From: Pseudozobellia thermophila
Lineage (GTDB): Bacteria > Bacteroidota > Bacteroidia > Flavobacteriales > Flavobacteriaceae
NCBI RefSeq assembly: GCF_900141855.1
Contig: NZ_FQYU01000003.1
Span: forward strand, 1 to 64,000
DNA length: 64,000 bases
Reading direction: 5' to 3'
The position numbers were made by a program, and so were the translations under genes. This document shows, in pieces, positions 15,487 through 25,366 of the stretch (position 1 is its first letter; every line of letters begins with the position of its first letter). The notes below the pieces were generated by a model. The model did not search any database, had not been told where the DNA came from, and worked only from the letters and a program-made list of their open reading frames with translations.

Positions 15487-17808
15487 TTAAAAGGTATAGG
15501 CTATCGTCAACCTGCCATTGATACCCGGCTCCGACTGCCAATAGAGGTAGCTGCCGTAATTGGCCCCGGCGTACAGGTATTCGTCCAATATATTGTTGAT
15601 GTTGAATTGTACCCTAAAATGGGGGTTTTGCCACGAGAGGGCACCATCCAACCTAAAGTAGTCGGGAAGGTCGGATTGGTTGTCTGCCGCCCAGGCCCAG
15701 GTGGAGCGATCGACCTGGTACTGGTAGCCCAGCGAGATACCGAAGCCTTTCAGTTTGCCGAGGGGGTCGAAACCATAGTTGAGCCATCCGTTGGTCACGT
15801 GCTTGGAGTGGCCCGCTTGCAAGGTGCCCGATTTGTCCTTTACATTGGTATTGGCGTAATTGAGGATGAGGTTCAGGCCTGTGGCTATTTCCCCTTGAAG
15901 GTCGAATTCGATTCCTTTGGATTCGATTTCGCCCGAGTAAATGCTGAAATTGTCATTGGGGTAGGCGGGATCCCCGACCAATATTTTGTCCTTGTTGATC
16001 TTGTATACCCCGAGCGAGGTCCGCAACCTTCCGTCAAAAAAGCTTCCTTTCAACCCTCCTTCCAAGTCCTTGCCGTTTACGGGGTCGTTCAGTGCTTCGC
16101 CCGAGGCACTTATTCCGCTTTGGGGCAAAAAGGACTGGTCATAGAGGGCGTAGAAGGTCAATGAAGGAATGATATCCGCACTGATACCTATCCTTGGGGT
16201 GACCACATCATCGGTTTCCGCCTTGCCCTGGGTGTAGAGATTGGAGTACCTCCCCGCCAAGGTAAGCCTGATCCTTTCGTCAAATAGGCCAATTTCGTCC
16301 TGGGCGTAGTACGACCTTAGAATGGAGGCCCCGTAAGGCGTCCCCCCGTTTCTTTCCTGGATCGGGAGGCTTCGGTCGAAATTGGTGGCGGGACTCTCGC
16401 CGTAAACGGGATTGTAGATGTTAAAGGGGGTAGCCGTGTCGACTATCGAAAGCTCGTTCCAATCGGCCCAATAGCTCTTGTCGCTATAATCGAATCCGCC
16501 CATCACCTTATGGCTCAGCCCAAAGGTGTTGAACTGGCCGTTGACGTAAAGTTGGGCGTATTTGCCAATGGACAGGGCGTCCCATTTGGAAGTATACCTC
16601 ACCGCATCGCCGTTTTCGGCCATGGAACTCAGCCAGGTAGAATTGCCTACTTGGTCGTACCTTAGGTAGGCCAATTGCCCGTGAAGGCTCCAGTTTTCTG
16701 AAAATTCATGGTCTAGGTTGGTAAAAAAGGTCACCTCTTGGATGTCGGTTACGGGGTAGTCGTCGTTGGTAAACTTAAAATCCCTGTCCAAACTGGCATA
16801 ACCGGCATCGGCAGGCGCAAAGACATAGGCCGATCCTATGTACGATTCGGCTTGCTGTAGGTTCATTTCGGTGGTGATGGAGGTCTTGTCGGAAAACCTG
16901 TAGGTCAGCGAGGGGGCGATGCCGTAACGGGTAACGTCCTCGTTGCCCCGATGGGAGTCGCTGGTTTGGTACATGGCATTGAACCTTCCGAGAAGCTTGC
17001 CGTTTTCCGATAGCTTTCCGCCCAGGTCTACCGTTCCCCTGTAAAAATCGAAGCTTCCCGCGCTTATCGACGCCCTGGCGATAAATTCTTCGGTGGGCTT
17101 TTTGGTGACCACGTTGTAGAATCCGCCGGGTTCTCCCGCGGCCATCATAAATCCTGCCGGGCCCTTGACAAATTCGACGCGTTCGACGGTGTTCATGTCT
17201 TCTGACAAGGGCCCCCACGAATCTTGTACGTTGATACCGTTCCTAAAGGCCGGAAGGCGAAAGCCGCGCATGTTGATGCGGGCAAAATGGCCCCAATGTT
17301 CGAGCATGGTCACCCCGCTAACGTTTCGGGTCAGCCCGTCCATGATCGAGGTGACCTGCTGGTCCTTTAAGAGGTCGTCGCTTATTACCTGGATGTTCTG
17401 GGGCAGTTTGACCAGCTCGGTCTGCAACCTTAGGGACTGTGAAGGTTCCCTTTCGAGGTATTTGTCCTTGTGCCCCTCTACGATGACTTCGTCGAGCAGC
17501 TCTTGCTGTTCGGTCATTACGACCGGGGGAACACGGGTTATCCCGGTTTCGGATAGGGTGATGGTCTTTTTCGCCGTTTTCATCCCGATGGACGAAAATA
17601 CCAGGGTGACCGTATTTTTGGAAATGTTGCGGAACGAATAGGCCCCATTTTCGTCGGTGGTCGTACCCGTATCGGTGTTCGCTATCCTTACGGTAACGTA
17701 GGGCAGGGGATTGTTGTCGGTGTCGGTAACCTTTCCCTGTACCGAGGTATTTTGGGCCAGGGCCATAGAGCATATAAGGAGTAGGACCGGAAGTATAATT
17801 TGTTTCAT
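15487..17808 (-). CDS. TonB-dependent siderophore receptor
   Basis: 773 residues. Signal peptide MKQIILPVLLLICSMALAQ; a carboxypeptidase-regulatory-like domain (about 22-100, GKVTDTDNNPLPYVTVRI); a plug domain (about 120-230, with PQNIQVISDDLLKDQ, NVSGV and VERVEFVKGPAGFM); then a 22-strand barrel ending RLTIAYTF with the terminal Phe used for BAM assembly. Plug motifs and the LPDYFRLDGAL segment are those of siderophore receptors of the FhuE/FpvA type. First gene of a siderophore uptake operon with small membrane proteins and a PepSY protein. Upstream lies a 10-bp inverted repeat resembling Fur half-sites around a TAnnTTTG -7 element. Confidence 0.93.
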   Translation of the reverse strand: MKQIILPVLLLICSMALAQNTSVQGKVTDTDNNPLPYVTVRIANTDTGTTTDENGAYSFRNISKNTVTLVFSSIGMKTAKKTITLSETGITRVPPVVMTEQQELLDEVIVEGHKDKYLEREPSQSLRLQTELVKLPQNIQVISDDLLKDQQVTSIMDGLTRNVSGVTMLEHWGHFARINMRGFRLPAFRNGINVQDSWGPLSEDMNTVERVEFVKGPAGFMMAAGEPGGFYNVVTKKPTEEFIARASISAGSFDFYRGTVDLGGKLSENGKLLGRFNAMYQTSDSHRGNEDVTRYGIAPSLTYRFSDKTSITTEMNLQQAESYIGSAYVFAPADAGYASLDRDFKFTNDDYPVTDIQEVTFFTNLDHEFSENWSLHGQLAYLRYDQVGNSTWLSSMAENGDAVRYTSKWDALSIGKYAQLYVNGQFNTFGLSHKVMGGFDYSDKSYWADWNELSIVDTATPFNIYNPVYGESPATNFDRSLPIQERNGGTPYGASILRSYYAQDEIGLFDERIRLTLAGRYSNLYTQGKAETDDVVTPRIGISADIIPSLTFYALYDQSFLPQSGISASGEALNDPVNGKDLEGGLKGSFFDGRLRTSLGVYKINKDKILVGDPAYPNDNFSIYSGEIESKGIEFDLQGEIATGLNLILNYANTNVKDKSGTLQAGHSKHVTNGWLNYGFDPLGKLKGFGISLGYQYQVDRSTWAWAADNQSDLPDYFRLDGALSWQNPHFRVQFNINNILDEYLYAGANYGSYLYWQSEPGINGRLTIAYTF

Positions 17809-17832
17809 GGAATGGATGTTATTTTATATTGG

Positions 17833-17890
17833 TCTAAATAAAAACTAGGCAAATGTAAAAGGAAAATCGAAACTATAAAATTTATTTAGA
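17833..17890 (-). promoter_or_regulatory. candidate Fur-type operator / promoter of the siderophore operon
   Basis: TCTAAATAAA at 17833-17842 and its exact reverse complement TTTATTTAGA at 17881-17890 flank a minus-strand -7 element TACATTTG (17857-17850). The half sites resemble the ATTTAGA-type iron boxes I recall upstream of iron genes in Bacteroidota. Spacing of 38 bp between arms is longer than a single box, so two half-occupied sites are also possible. Confidence 0.5.
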
Positions 17891-17959
17891 ATAAATATAA
17901 ATAAGAAAATCGGACAGGGGAGTCCCGCGCCAAAAATGGAGGGTGAAAAGGGGGTTGTT

Positions 17960-18778
17960 TTATAGGGAGTTAACGGCAGACCTCAGGGTGGTCAGGTCCG
18001 TCAAAAGTTTTTCCAAGTGGTCTAAATGCAACATGTTCGCCCCATCGCTTTTGGCGTTGGCGGGGTCGAAGTGGGTTTCCATAAAAATACCGTCGACACC
18101 TGCGGCAATTCCCGCACGGGCGATGGTTCCGATCAATTCGGGGCGGCCTCCCGTCACCCCTGACGATTGGTTGGGCTGCTGTAGCGAGTGGGTAACATCG
18201 AGCACAACGGGGGCGTACTGCTGCATGGTGGGAATGCCCCTAAAGTCGACGATCATATCCTGGTAGCCGAACATCGTACCACGGTCGGTGATCCAAACCT
18301 GTTCGTTGCCCGAATCGGTAACTTTCTTTACCGCGTGTTTCATGCTTTCGGGACTCATAAACTGCCCTTTTTTCAGATTGACCACCTTTCCCGTTTGGGC
18401 AGCGGCCACGACCAAATCGGTCTGACGTACCAAAAAGGCGGGAATCTGCAACACATCGACATAGGCCGCTGCCATGGCGGCATCGGATGGCTCATGGATG
18501 TCGGTAATGGTGGGCACCTCAAAGGTTTCCGATACCTTTTTCAATATCTTTAGGGCCTTTTCGTCACCGATACCGGTAAAGGAGTCGACCCGGCTGCGGT
18601 TCGCCTTTTTAAAACTCCCTTTAAAGACATAGGGTATCTTGAGCCTGTCGGTTACCGAAACGATCTTCTCGGCAATGCGAAGGGCCATATCTTCCCCTTC
18701 AATGGCGCAGGGGCCCGACAAGAGAAAAAAGTTCTTGCTATCGCTATGTTTTATCTGTGGAATCAGGGAAAGGTCCAT
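17960..18778 (-). CDS. kdsA: 3-deoxy-8-phosphooctulonate synthase (KDO-8-P synthase)
   Basis: 272 residues, full length. Condenses phosphoenolpyruvate with arabinose 5-phosphate to KDO 8-phosphate for lipid A-core synthesis. Family motifs: LSGPCAIEG (19-27), KGSFKKANRS with catalytic Lys and Arg, QIPAFLVRQTDL, and DVTHSLQQPN before a GG. Asn in KANRS rather than a metal Cys suggests the metal-independent class. A -7 element TATCTTTG lies just upstream (18802-18795). It is separated from the TonB receptor gene by 150 bp. Confidence 0.95.
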   Translation of the reverse strand: MDLSLIPQIKHSDSKNFFLLSGPCAIEGEDMALRIAEKIVSVTDRLKIPYVFKGSFKKANRSRVDSFTGIGDEKALKILKKVSETFEVPTITDIHEPSDAAMAAAYVDVLQIPAFLVRQTDLVVAAAQTGKVVNLKKGQFMSPESMKHAVKKVTDSGNEQVWITDRGTMFGYQDMIVDFRGIPTMQQYAPVVLDVTHSLQQPNQSSGVTGGRPELIGTIARAGIAAGVDGIFMETHFDPANAKSDGANMLHLDHLEKLLTDLTTLRSAVNSL

Positions 18779-18794
18779 GTGCTAAATTTTTGGG

Positions 18795-18802
18795 CAAAGA
18801 TA
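18795..18802 (-). promoter_or_regulatory. candidate kdsA promoter -7 element
   Basis: TATCTTTG on the minus strand, matching the Bacteroidota TAnnTTTG -7 consensus, 17 bp from the kdsA start. No good -33 TTTG is seen at the expected distance. Confidence 0.35.
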
Positions 18803-18860
18803 CTATTTTCATCAGCGTCGTGTTTTAATAAGGTAATATTCCTTTAATCCCGATCTTGAA

Positions 18861-19427
18861 ATGAACCTACTACGACATCTGACCTTGGTTTTATTAGGGT
18901 TTTTCGCCTGTCAAATAAATGCGCAGTTCGGCAAGAATTGCGAATTGCGACAGGTGAAGGTCAACCTTCTCAATCCCGGACTTGAATACGAGATGGCCTT
19001 GGGCACCAATACGACGCTCGATGTCAAGGCCGGTCTCCAGTTCGCCCTCGATCCCTTGCAACCCGATGTCTATAAAGAATTGGCCTTTCTCCCTGCCATA
19101 GCCGGTCAATACCGCTATTACTACAATTTTGGGAGCCGCCAAAGGAACCGAAGGCAGATCTACGGCAACTCGGCCAATTATGTGGCGCCCGCCGCCGCGG
19201 TCTTTTTTCCGGGTACCCGTACCGTGGAAAACCGGGAGGTAAAGGGCGCTTTTGGCTATGTGGGTGCGGTTACCGGATTACAGCGCAGTTACAATTCGGG
19301 ATTCAATTTTTCGGTCGATGTGGGGGCGGCCTATTATACGGGGCAAGTTGACGGGGGCGTCTACCCCGTGGCCAACCTAAGCATAGGTTGGATCATTAGT
19401 GAAAAACGCTGGTGCGTCGGACGCTAG
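18861..19427 (+). CDS. small exported barrel-like protein, paralogue 1
   Basis: 188 residues, signal peptide MNLLRHLTLVLLGFFACQINAQ. No named family recognised. It shares with the next two genes NLLNPGLEYE near residue 35, an RYYYNFGSR motif about residue 90, GNSANY about 110, GLQRSYNSGF about 145 and a final LSIGW. Alternating hydrophobic strands suggest an eight-to-ten-strand outer-membrane barrel. The three genes are in one orientation with 79- and 55-bp gaps. Confidence 0.75.
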   Translation: MNLLRHLTLVLLGFFACQINAQFGKNCELRQVKVNLLNPGLEYEMALGTNTTLDVKAGLQFALDPLQPDVYKELAFLPAIAGQYRYYYNFGSRQRNRRQIYGNSANYVAPAAAVFFPGTRTVENREVKGAFGYVGAVTGLQRSYNSGFNFSVDVGAAYYTGQVDGGVYPVANLSIGWIISEKRWCVGR

Positions 19428-19506
19428 TTTCTTAAATTTTCATTAAACCGCAGGGTTGCATGTACGTAACCCCTTATTTTTAACGTGTACTTTCAATCCG
19501 AATACA

Positions 19507-20079
19507 TTGAGAAAAATTTGCTTGCTTCTTTTGTTGTTTGCCGTGCATGGGGTACATGCCCAAATAACCGAAAGGGGCTCCGGCCCCATCAACCTCGAAA
19601 AGCACCAGTTCAAGTTCAATTTGGTCAATCCCGGTTTAAGTTATGAATTCGCATTGTTCAGAAACCAAAGTATCTCGACCGACCTAGGCCTGGGGCTGGC
19701 CACCTATTGTGAGGGGTATGCCTACGGTTTGGCCCTGAACAACCGGTACCGCTACTACCACAATTTCAACAGGCGCCTGCGAATGGATAAGAATGTTTCC
19801 GGCAATTCCGGGAACTATATAGCGGCCGCCCAGGCCATTTTCTTTTCCCAGCTACGGATCTGCACCAATATCGAGGGGCCCGACGATTTCAACCTGGGTT
19901 TCTACGGCGCGGTATACGGTATCCAACGTAGCTACCCCAAAGGCTTCAACTTTAATGCCGAGTTGGGTGCCGGCTTCTATAAGGGAGACGGGGTTCCCGA
20001 TGGATACGGACCCTTGGTGAGTTTTAAATTCGGATGGGTGGCCACCAAACGTAAATCGAGAAAGCCTGTTTTCGATTAG
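19507..20079 (+). CDS. small exported barrel-like protein, paralogue 2 (TTG start)
   Basis: 190 residues. I choose TTG at 19507 because it gives a normal signal peptide (MRKICLLLLLFAVHGVHAQ); the only other in-frame start upstream is a TTG at 19456, which adds 17 hydrophilic residues. It shares NLVNPGLSYEFAL, RYRYYHNFNRRL, GNSGNYIAA, GIQRSYPKGFNF and FKFGWV with its neighbours. TTG starts are rare in this window. Function unknown; probable outer-membrane barrel. Confidence 0.72.
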   Translation: MRKICLLLLLFAVHGVHAQITERGSGPINLEKHQFKFNLVNPGLSYEFALFRNQSISTDLGLGLATYCEGYAYGLALNNRYRYYHNFNRRLRMDKNVSGNSGNYIAAAQAIFFSQLRICTNIEGPDDFNLGFYGAVYGIQRSYPKGFNFNAELGAGFYKGDGVPDGYGPLVSFKFGWVATKRKSRKPVFD

Positions 20080-20134
20080 TGGAATAATTCTTGTAAGTAA
20101 GTCATCCTAATACATCAACTGATCAACCGTAATT

Positions 20135-20680
20135 ATGAAAAAAATCGTATGCTTCGTGGCCATCCTCATGTCTTCCTTGTACAACTATGCACAGTCCGAC
20201 CCCTTGGTCGAAGACGGCCTGCTCAAGGTAAACGCCTTGTTACCGGGGGTGTCGTACGAACTGGGCGTGGGGAACAGGACATCGTTGAATTTGGAGGGCA
20301 TTATCGGCTTTGCCCTGCGGGGCGCTTCCGATGTGGAAACCGAATATGGTATTTACCCCGGCCTGGCCGCGGAATTTAGGTACTACAATAACCTGGACAG
20401 AAGACTGGGCAAGGGAAAGAACATATCCGGAAATACGGGGAACTACTTTGGCTTTTTGAATCAATATCAATTTGGGACCCCGATTATCGGGGACCTCGAC
20501 TATGCTTCGAACTTCTACTACAATGCCGGTTTGGTGTACGGATTGCAGCGAACATACACCAAAGGCTTCTATTTCAGTTTGTCCTTCGGGCCCGGTGTTT
20601 TTGTCAATGAGTATGAGACAGTTGGGGGGCTTTTATTGGATGCCCGGCTAGGTTGGGTCATCGGGGGCAGGAAAAAGTAA
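20135..20680 (+). CDS. small exported barrel-like protein, paralogue 3
   Basis: 181 residues, signal peptide MKKIVCFVAILMSSLYNYAQ. It carries NALLPGVSYELGVG, FRYYNNLDRRL, GNTGNYFGF, GLQRTYTKGFYF and ARLGWVIGG, the same order as paralogues 1 and 2. The shared RYYxN...RL...GNxxNY core is the best family marker. The three look like an old tandem duplication that has diverged in sequence but not in architecture. Function unknown. Confidence 0.75.
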   Translation: MKKIVCFVAILMSSLYNYAQSDPLVEDGLLKVNALLPGVSYELGVGNRTSLNLEGIIGFALRGASDVETEYGIYPGLAAEFRYYNNLDRRLGKGKNISGNTGNYFGFLNQYQFGTPIIGDLDYASNFYYNAGLVYGLQRTYTKGFYFSLSFGPGVFVNEYETVGGLLLDARLGWVIGGRKK

Positions 20681-20758
20681 CGCTTCCCTAGGAGAACCTT
20701 CTCAAAATCAATAGGATAAAAATACGCGGGGATTAAGGGTCGCTAATATTATTTGGAG

Positions 20759-20766
20759 TATCTTTG
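20759..20766 (+). promoter_or_regulatory. candidate typA promoter -7 element
   Basis: TATCTTTG matches TAnnTTTG and lies 36 bp before the typA ATG. The -33 region is not convincing. Confidence 0.35.
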
Positions 20767-20802
20767 CGCGCTCAAAAGGCGGGCCTTTTATAAAATTAAA
20801 TT

Positions 20803-22602
20803 ATGTCTACAACAAAGAATATTGCGATTATCGCCCACGTTGACCACGGTAAGACCACCTTGGTCGATAAAATTATGTACCATTGCCAGTTGTTCCGTGA
20901 GAACGAGAATACCGGCGACTTGATCCTCGATAACAACGACCTCGAGCGCGAAAGGGGAATTACCATTACCTCGAAAAACGTTTCGGTCGTATATAAAGAT
21001 ACCAAGATCAACATCATCGATACCCCGGGTCACGCCGACTTCGGTGGAGAGGTAGAGCGGGTACTTAACATGGCCGATGGCGTGCTATTGTTGGTAGACG
21101 CCTTTGAGGGGCCTATGCCGCAGACGCGTTTCGTACTGCAAAAAGCGATCGATCTGGGCTTGAAGCCCTGTGTGGTGATCAACAAGGTCGACAAGGAAAA
21201 CTGTACGCCCGACGAGGTGCACGAAAAGGTCTTCGACCTGATGTTCGAACTGGGGGCCGAAGAATGGCAGCTCGATTTTCCAGTGGTCTACGGTTCGGCC
21301 AAGAACAACTGGATGAGCGACGACTGGCAAAAGGAAACGGATAATATCGAGCCCCTGCTGGATATGGTCATCGAACACATACCTACCTTTAAGCCTACCG
21401 AGGGCAATACCCAAATGCTGATCACCTCCTTGGATTTCTCTTCCTTTACCGGAAGGATCGCCATTGGTCGATTGCAAAGGGGCGAGCTAAGGGAGGGACA
21501 GCAGATCTCATTGGTCAAAAGGGACGGTAGCATTGTCAAGTCCAAGATCAAGGAGCTTTTCGTCTTCGAAGGCCTGGGCCGTATGAAGGTCCAGTCGGTG
21601 GAAGCGGGTGATATCTGCGCCATCGTTGGAATGGACGGCTTCGAGATCGGCGATACCGTGGCCGATTATGAAAATCCCGAGCAACTGCAGACCATATCGA
21701 TCGACGAGCCTACCATGAGCATGTTGTTTACCATTAACGATAGCCCCTTCTTTGGCAAGGACGGTAAATTTGTTACCTCCAGGCACATTAAGGAGCGTTT
21801 GGAAAAGGAATTGGAAAAAAACTTGGCCTTGCGGGTAAAGGAAACCGATAGTGCCGATAAGTTTTTGGTCTTTGGCCGTGGGGTGTTGCACCTTTCGGTA
21901 TTGATCGAAACCATGCGCAGGGAAGGTTACGAACTGCAGATCGGGCAGCCACAGGTAATCATCAAGGAAATAGACGGGGTGAAATGCGAGCCCGTCGAGC
22001 AATTGACGATCGACTTGCCCGAAGAGGTTTCGGGTAAGGCCGTGGAAATGGTTTCCGTCCGAAAAGGGGAAATGGTAAGCATGGAGACGAAAGGTACCCG
22101 GATGGTCTGTGAGTTTCTCATTCCATCGCGCGGTATTATCGGCCTGCGTAACCAATTGTTGACCGCTACGGCCGGTGAGGCCATTATGTCGCACCGTTTT
22201 ATCGAATACCAGCCCCTAAAGGGCGAGATTTCGGGAAGGATCAACGGTTCTTTGGTCTCTATGGAAACGGGTACGGCCATACCGTATTCCATCGATAAGC
22301 TACAGGAACGGGGCAAGTTCTTTATCGATCCGGGAGAGAACATCTACGAGGGGCAGGTAATCGGGGAGAATTCCCGTCAAGATGATATGACGGTAAACGT
22401 TACCAAGACCAAGAAATTATCGAACGTACGTTCGGCCGGGGCCGACGACAAGGCCAAAATCGTTCCCGCGATCAAGTTTTCGTTGGAAGAGGCCCTGGAG
22501 TACATCCAAAAGGACGAATATGTCGAAGTGACCCCGAACCACCTTCGACTCCGAAAGATATTTCTAAAGGAAGTGGACAGAAAGCGAAATAAAATCGCAT
22601 AA
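20803..22602 (+). CDS. typA: translational GTPase TypA/BipA
   Basis: 599 residues, family length. GTPase domain with G1 [10 protein letters not shown] (11-20), G2 RGITITSK, G3 DTPGHADF and G4 NKVD, followed by the EF-G-like domains II, III and V and the BipA-specific C-terminal domain ([21 protein letters not shown]). Ribosome-binding GTPase involved in 50S assembly and stress adaptation. Single gene with its own promoter candidate and a strong terminator. Confidence 0.97.
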   Translation: MSTTKNIAIIAHVDHGKTTLVDKIMYHCQLFRENENTGDLILDNNDLERERGITITSKNVSVVYKDTKINIIDTPGHADFGGEVERVLNMADGVLLLVDAFEGPMPQTRFVLQKAIDLGLKPCVVINKVDKENCTPDEVHEKVFDLMFELGAEEWQLDFPVVYGSAKNNWMSDDWQKETDNIEPLLDMVIEHIPTFKPTEGNTQMLITSLDFSSFTGRIAIGRLQRGELREGQQISLVKRDGSIVKSKIKELFVFEGLGRMKVQSVEAGDICAIVGMDGFEIGDTVADYENPEQLQTISIDEPTMSMLFTINDSPFFGKDGKFVTSRHIKERLEKELEKNLALRVKETDSADKFLVFGRGVLHLSVLIETMRREGYELQIGQPQVIIKEIDGVKCEPVEQLTIDLPEEVSGKAVEMVSVRKGEMVSMETKGTRMVCEFLIPSRGIIGLRNQLLTATAGEAIMSHRFIEYQPLKGEISGRINGSLVSMETGTAIPYSIDKLQERGKFFIDPGENIYEGQVIGENSRQDDMTVNVTKTKKLSNVRSAGADDKAKIVPAIKFSLEEALEYIQKDEYVEVTPNHLRLRKIFLKEVDRKRNKIA

Positions 22603-22610
22603 AACTAAAG

Positions 22611-22640
22611 GCCCCGAAATTTGTTCGGGGCTTTTTTTGT
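22611..22640 (+). terminator. typA terminator
   Basis: Stem GCCCCGAA / TTCGGGGC with loop ATTTG followed by TTTTTTT, 8 bp after the typA stop. Confidence 0.92.
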
Positions 22641-22794
22641 TGTAAAACTGTTAATTGTTCGCTAAATCCTTAAATTCAAACTGTTAAAATTAGAAACTTC
22701 ACAAATCTTGTTTTTAGGGTATTTTTTTAGTTTTACTTAGGCAAGAATATGCATATCTTCAAGGGGTTAACTCAATAATTAAACTCTATACCAT

Positions 22795-23583
22795 ATGCAA
22801 TTAAAAGGAAAGAAGGTGCTTATCACCGGAGGATCACGAGGTATCGGCAAATGTATGATCGATGAACTGGTAAAGGAAGGGGTTCGCGATATTGCCGTAA
22901 TAGGTAGGGACAAGGAAAGCCTGAAGGCGCTTCGTCACTCATTTGAATCCGTTAATTTTTTATTTGTGAGGGGTGATGTGGGCGACGTAATCGTACTGCG
23001 CGAAATGGCCTCGAAAATCGAGGACGAGTGGGGCGGCTTGGACATTCTTATCAATAATGCCGGGATTGTTTCTGCAGGGCCCTTGGATGAGATTCCCGAC
23101 GAGGACATTTACGATCAGGTTGCGGTGAACCTCACGGCCGTTATGGTACTTACCAAATATTGCATTCCCTTGTTGAAGGCTTCCGAAGAGGCGGCCATCC
23201 TGAACGTTTCTTCCGGCCTGGGCTTGATCGGTATGCCCTTCTACTCGGTCTATTCCAGTGTAAAGGCGGGAGTGCGGCAATTTTCCGATGCCATTAGGCG
23301 CGAATTGAAGCCTTTCAATATATCCGTTACCTGTGTCTATCCAACGGCTACCGATACCGATATGATGAAAACTTCGAAAGCAAAGGAGATGGACTCGCCC
23401 GAATTCGTGGCCGAAAGATCGATCCAAGGTCTTATGGCAAAAAAGTTACATGTAATCTTTGGCGGTCAACAACGACTTAACGATAGTAAATTAAATTTTG
23501 AGTCCCCCGAAAAGCTCGATGAAAAGATCGCCGAAAGTTATGAAGAGCGCCGTGAGGCAAGTCTCTTGCATAAGGCCATGTGA
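22795..23583 (+). CDS. short-chain dehydrogenase/reductase
   Basis: 262 residues, classical SDR. Cofactor loop TGGSRGIG (11-18), NNAG motif after DILI, catalytic Ser in NVSSGLG and Tyr/Lys in YSSVK. The C-terminal 45 residues (GGQQRLNDSKLNFESPEKLDEK) are specific and unassigned. Substrate unknown; Arg in the loop region after the first strands hints at NADP(H), which is only an inference. ATG start inside CCATATG; preceded by a 190-bp AT-rich intergenic region. Confidence 0.88.
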   Translation: MQLKGKKVLITGGSRGIGKCMIDELVKEGVRDIAVIGRDKESLKALRHSFESVNFLFVRGDVGDVIVLREMASKIEDEWGGLDILINNAGIVSAGPLDEIPDEDIYDQVAVNLTAVMVLTKYCIPLLKASEEAAILNVSSGLGLIGMPFYSVYSSVKAGVRQFSDAIRRELKPFNISVTCVYPTATDTDMMKTSKAKEMDSPEFVAERSIQGLMAKKLHVIFGGQQRLNDSKLNFESPEKLDEKIAESYEERREASLLHKAM

Positions 23584-23622
23584 TATCTTGCGAAGGGGGG
23601 TGACAACATAGGTAAACTAAAT

Positions 23623-24531
23623 ATGATGATGCTAAAAAAGCTAAGTGTAACACTCCCCTTGTTGGGACTTGTATGTTTAATAGGATGCAATCCCAACAAA
23701 GACAAATCCGCAAAAACGACGACCGAACAGGTACAGGTGCCTTCGAAAACCACCCTGGATATTCCCCAAGCGTGGATCGACAAAAGGGTGGCCAAGGCCA
23801 AAGAACGCCTATCCGCCTCGGATGCGGGGAAGGTGGTCTGGGAGGCCATGGAAGCCCACGGTGGATTGGCCAATTGGTTTGGTAAGGGCTCCTTGGCTTT
23901 TCGCTTCAGCTATCGTCCCTTGGACGGGAAAACTCCGAGAGACAGTTATCAGACCGTCGATATATGGCGAAACAGGGCCAAGCATACCAGTGTTACCGAT
24001 AGTACGGCCCGTTTTGGGTGGACCGGCGAAAAGGCCTGGCTCCAGGCCAAGGACAGTACCGCATTTGCCTACGATACCAAGTTTTGGGCCCTGACACCCA
24101 TTTATTTGATGGGGCACCCCTTTGTGCTCGATGGCGAGGGGGTCAATTTGGAACTCTTGCCGAAAGCCGAATACAAGGGTAGGGTGAACGACGTGGTCAA
24201 GGTAACCTTCGCCGCGGGTACGGGCGATGCCCCCGATGACTATTATATCCTGCATTTCGATGCCGACAGCCACTTGCTGACCGCTACGAGGTATATCGTC
24301 TCCTATCCCGAATACTTCAAGGACGGTGGGCACAACCCCGAGAAATTTATGGAGGTAGGGGAGCTGGTGAACGTCGATGGGGTGTTGTTGCCAAGTGGTC
24401 TAAAGACACATTGGACGGTCAATGGCCTGCCAGGGGAGCATATCACCGACATTGAAATCAGTGGAATGCACTTCGTAAAAGGCCTTCCCGAAGACTACTT
24501 TGATATGCCCGAGGGGGCCGAGGAACTATAA
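23623..24531 (+). CDS. lipoprotein of unknown function (DUF6503-like)
   Basis: 302 residues with lipoprotein signal ending VCLIGC (Cys22). Three consecutive ATG codons open the frame, so the exact start is ambiguous by 6 bp. The body starts with a helix and a WEAMEAHGG motif, then beta strands ([33 protein letters not shown]) like periplasmic lipid-binding beta-sandwich proteins; I recall such proteins as DUF6503, without certainty. The last 6 bp overlap the stop of the convergent glucokinase gene. Confidence 0.72.
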   Translation: MMMLKKLSVTLPLLGLVCLIGCNPNKDKSAKTTTEQVQVPSKTTLDIPQAWIDKRVAKAKERLSASDAGKVVWEAMEAHGGLANWFGKGSLAFRFSYRPLDGKTPRDSYQTVDIWRNRAKHTSVTDSTARFGWTGEKAWLQAKDSTAFAYDTKFWALTPIYLMGHPFVLDGEGVNLELLPKAEYKGRVNDVVKVTFAAGTGDAPDDYYILHFDADSHLLTATRYIVSYPEYFKDGGHNPEKFMEVGELVNVDGVLLPSGLKTHWTVNGLPGEHITDIEISGMHFVKGLPEDYFDMPEGAEEL

Positions 24532-25290
24532 GGTCAATTTTTGTTCGGTCGGTAGCATGTGCATGGCCGCCGCCGCAGCCCCTATAATGCCCGCGTGGTT
24601 TTGCAATTGGGCAGGAACCACGGGGGTTTCTATTTTGATACAGTCCTTGAATTGGTCAAAATCCTTCGACGCACCACCGCCCAGTAGAATAAGGTCGGGC
24701 GAAACGATAAGCTCTACGTACTTTAAGAATTTGTTGAAGCGTTTGCCCCATTTTTTGTACGACAGCTTCTCGCGGTCCTTGGCCGATCCCGCGGCCCAAA
24801 GTTCTATTTTCTTGTATTTTTTATAGGGTATTTGTCCCAATTCGAAATTCGGGATCAATTTACCGTCCAAAAAAGCGCCGCTTCCGAGACCGGTGCCAAT
24901 GGTTATCATAATGACGAGGCCTTTGGCGCCCTTTCCGATTCCATAGGTCATACAGGCATATCCTGCGATATCGGCATCGTTCACCACGGTGAAATCCAAT
25001 CCGGTCTTCTCTTCCAAAAGCTTTTCCACGTTTACGCCCATCCAGCTGGGGTCTAAATTTCCAGGGGATTTGCAGACCCCCTTTTTGATAACGGTAGGAA
25101 AGCCGCAACCCACCTTGCCCTTGTAATCGAAGTGTTCGACAATTTGTGCGATCACATCGGCCATGGCTTCCGGGGTTCGCGATGCGGGGGTCGGGATGCG
25201 ATGGCGTTTCGAAACCATCTCTCCAGATTCGATATCCACGATGCCGCCTTTTATTCCGGATCCCCCTACATCAATTCCCAATATTTCCAT
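24526..25290 (-). CDS. ppgK: polyphosphate glucokinase (ROK family)
   Basis: 254 residues. Phosphorylates glucose using polyphosphate and/or ATP. Motifs: ATP/phosphate loop [10 protein letters not shown] (6-15), [10 protein letters not shown], catalytic Asp in [11 protein letters not shown], and [17 protein letters not shown] is typical of the polyphosphate branch of ROK kinases; polyphosphate use is inferred from family. Convergent with and overlapping the lipoprotein gene by 6 bp. Confidence 0.9.
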   Translation of the reverse strand: MEILGIDVGGSGIKGGIVDIESGEMVSKRHRIPTPASRTPEAMADVIAQIVEHFDYKGKVGCGFPTVIKKGVCKSPGNLDPSWMGVNVEKLLEEKTGLDFTVVNDADIAGYACMTYGIGKGAKGLVIMITIGTGLGSGAFLDGKLIPNFELGQIPYKKYKKIELWAAGSAKDREKLSYKKWGKRFNKFLKYVELIVSPDLILLGGGASKDFDQFKDCIKIETPVVPAQLQNHAGIIGAAAAAMHMLPTEQKLTL

Positions 25291-25366
25291 TCTTGATTTT
25301 TATGGTTAGGTTGGCAAAATAACAAAAACTTTTCATAGTACGTCAAGTCAGGCCGTACAATGCCGC

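Noticed and set aside
19456-19506. TTG start for paralogue 2 at 19456
   Set aside because: It would place 17 hydrophilic residues before the signal peptide; the TTG at 19507 fits better.
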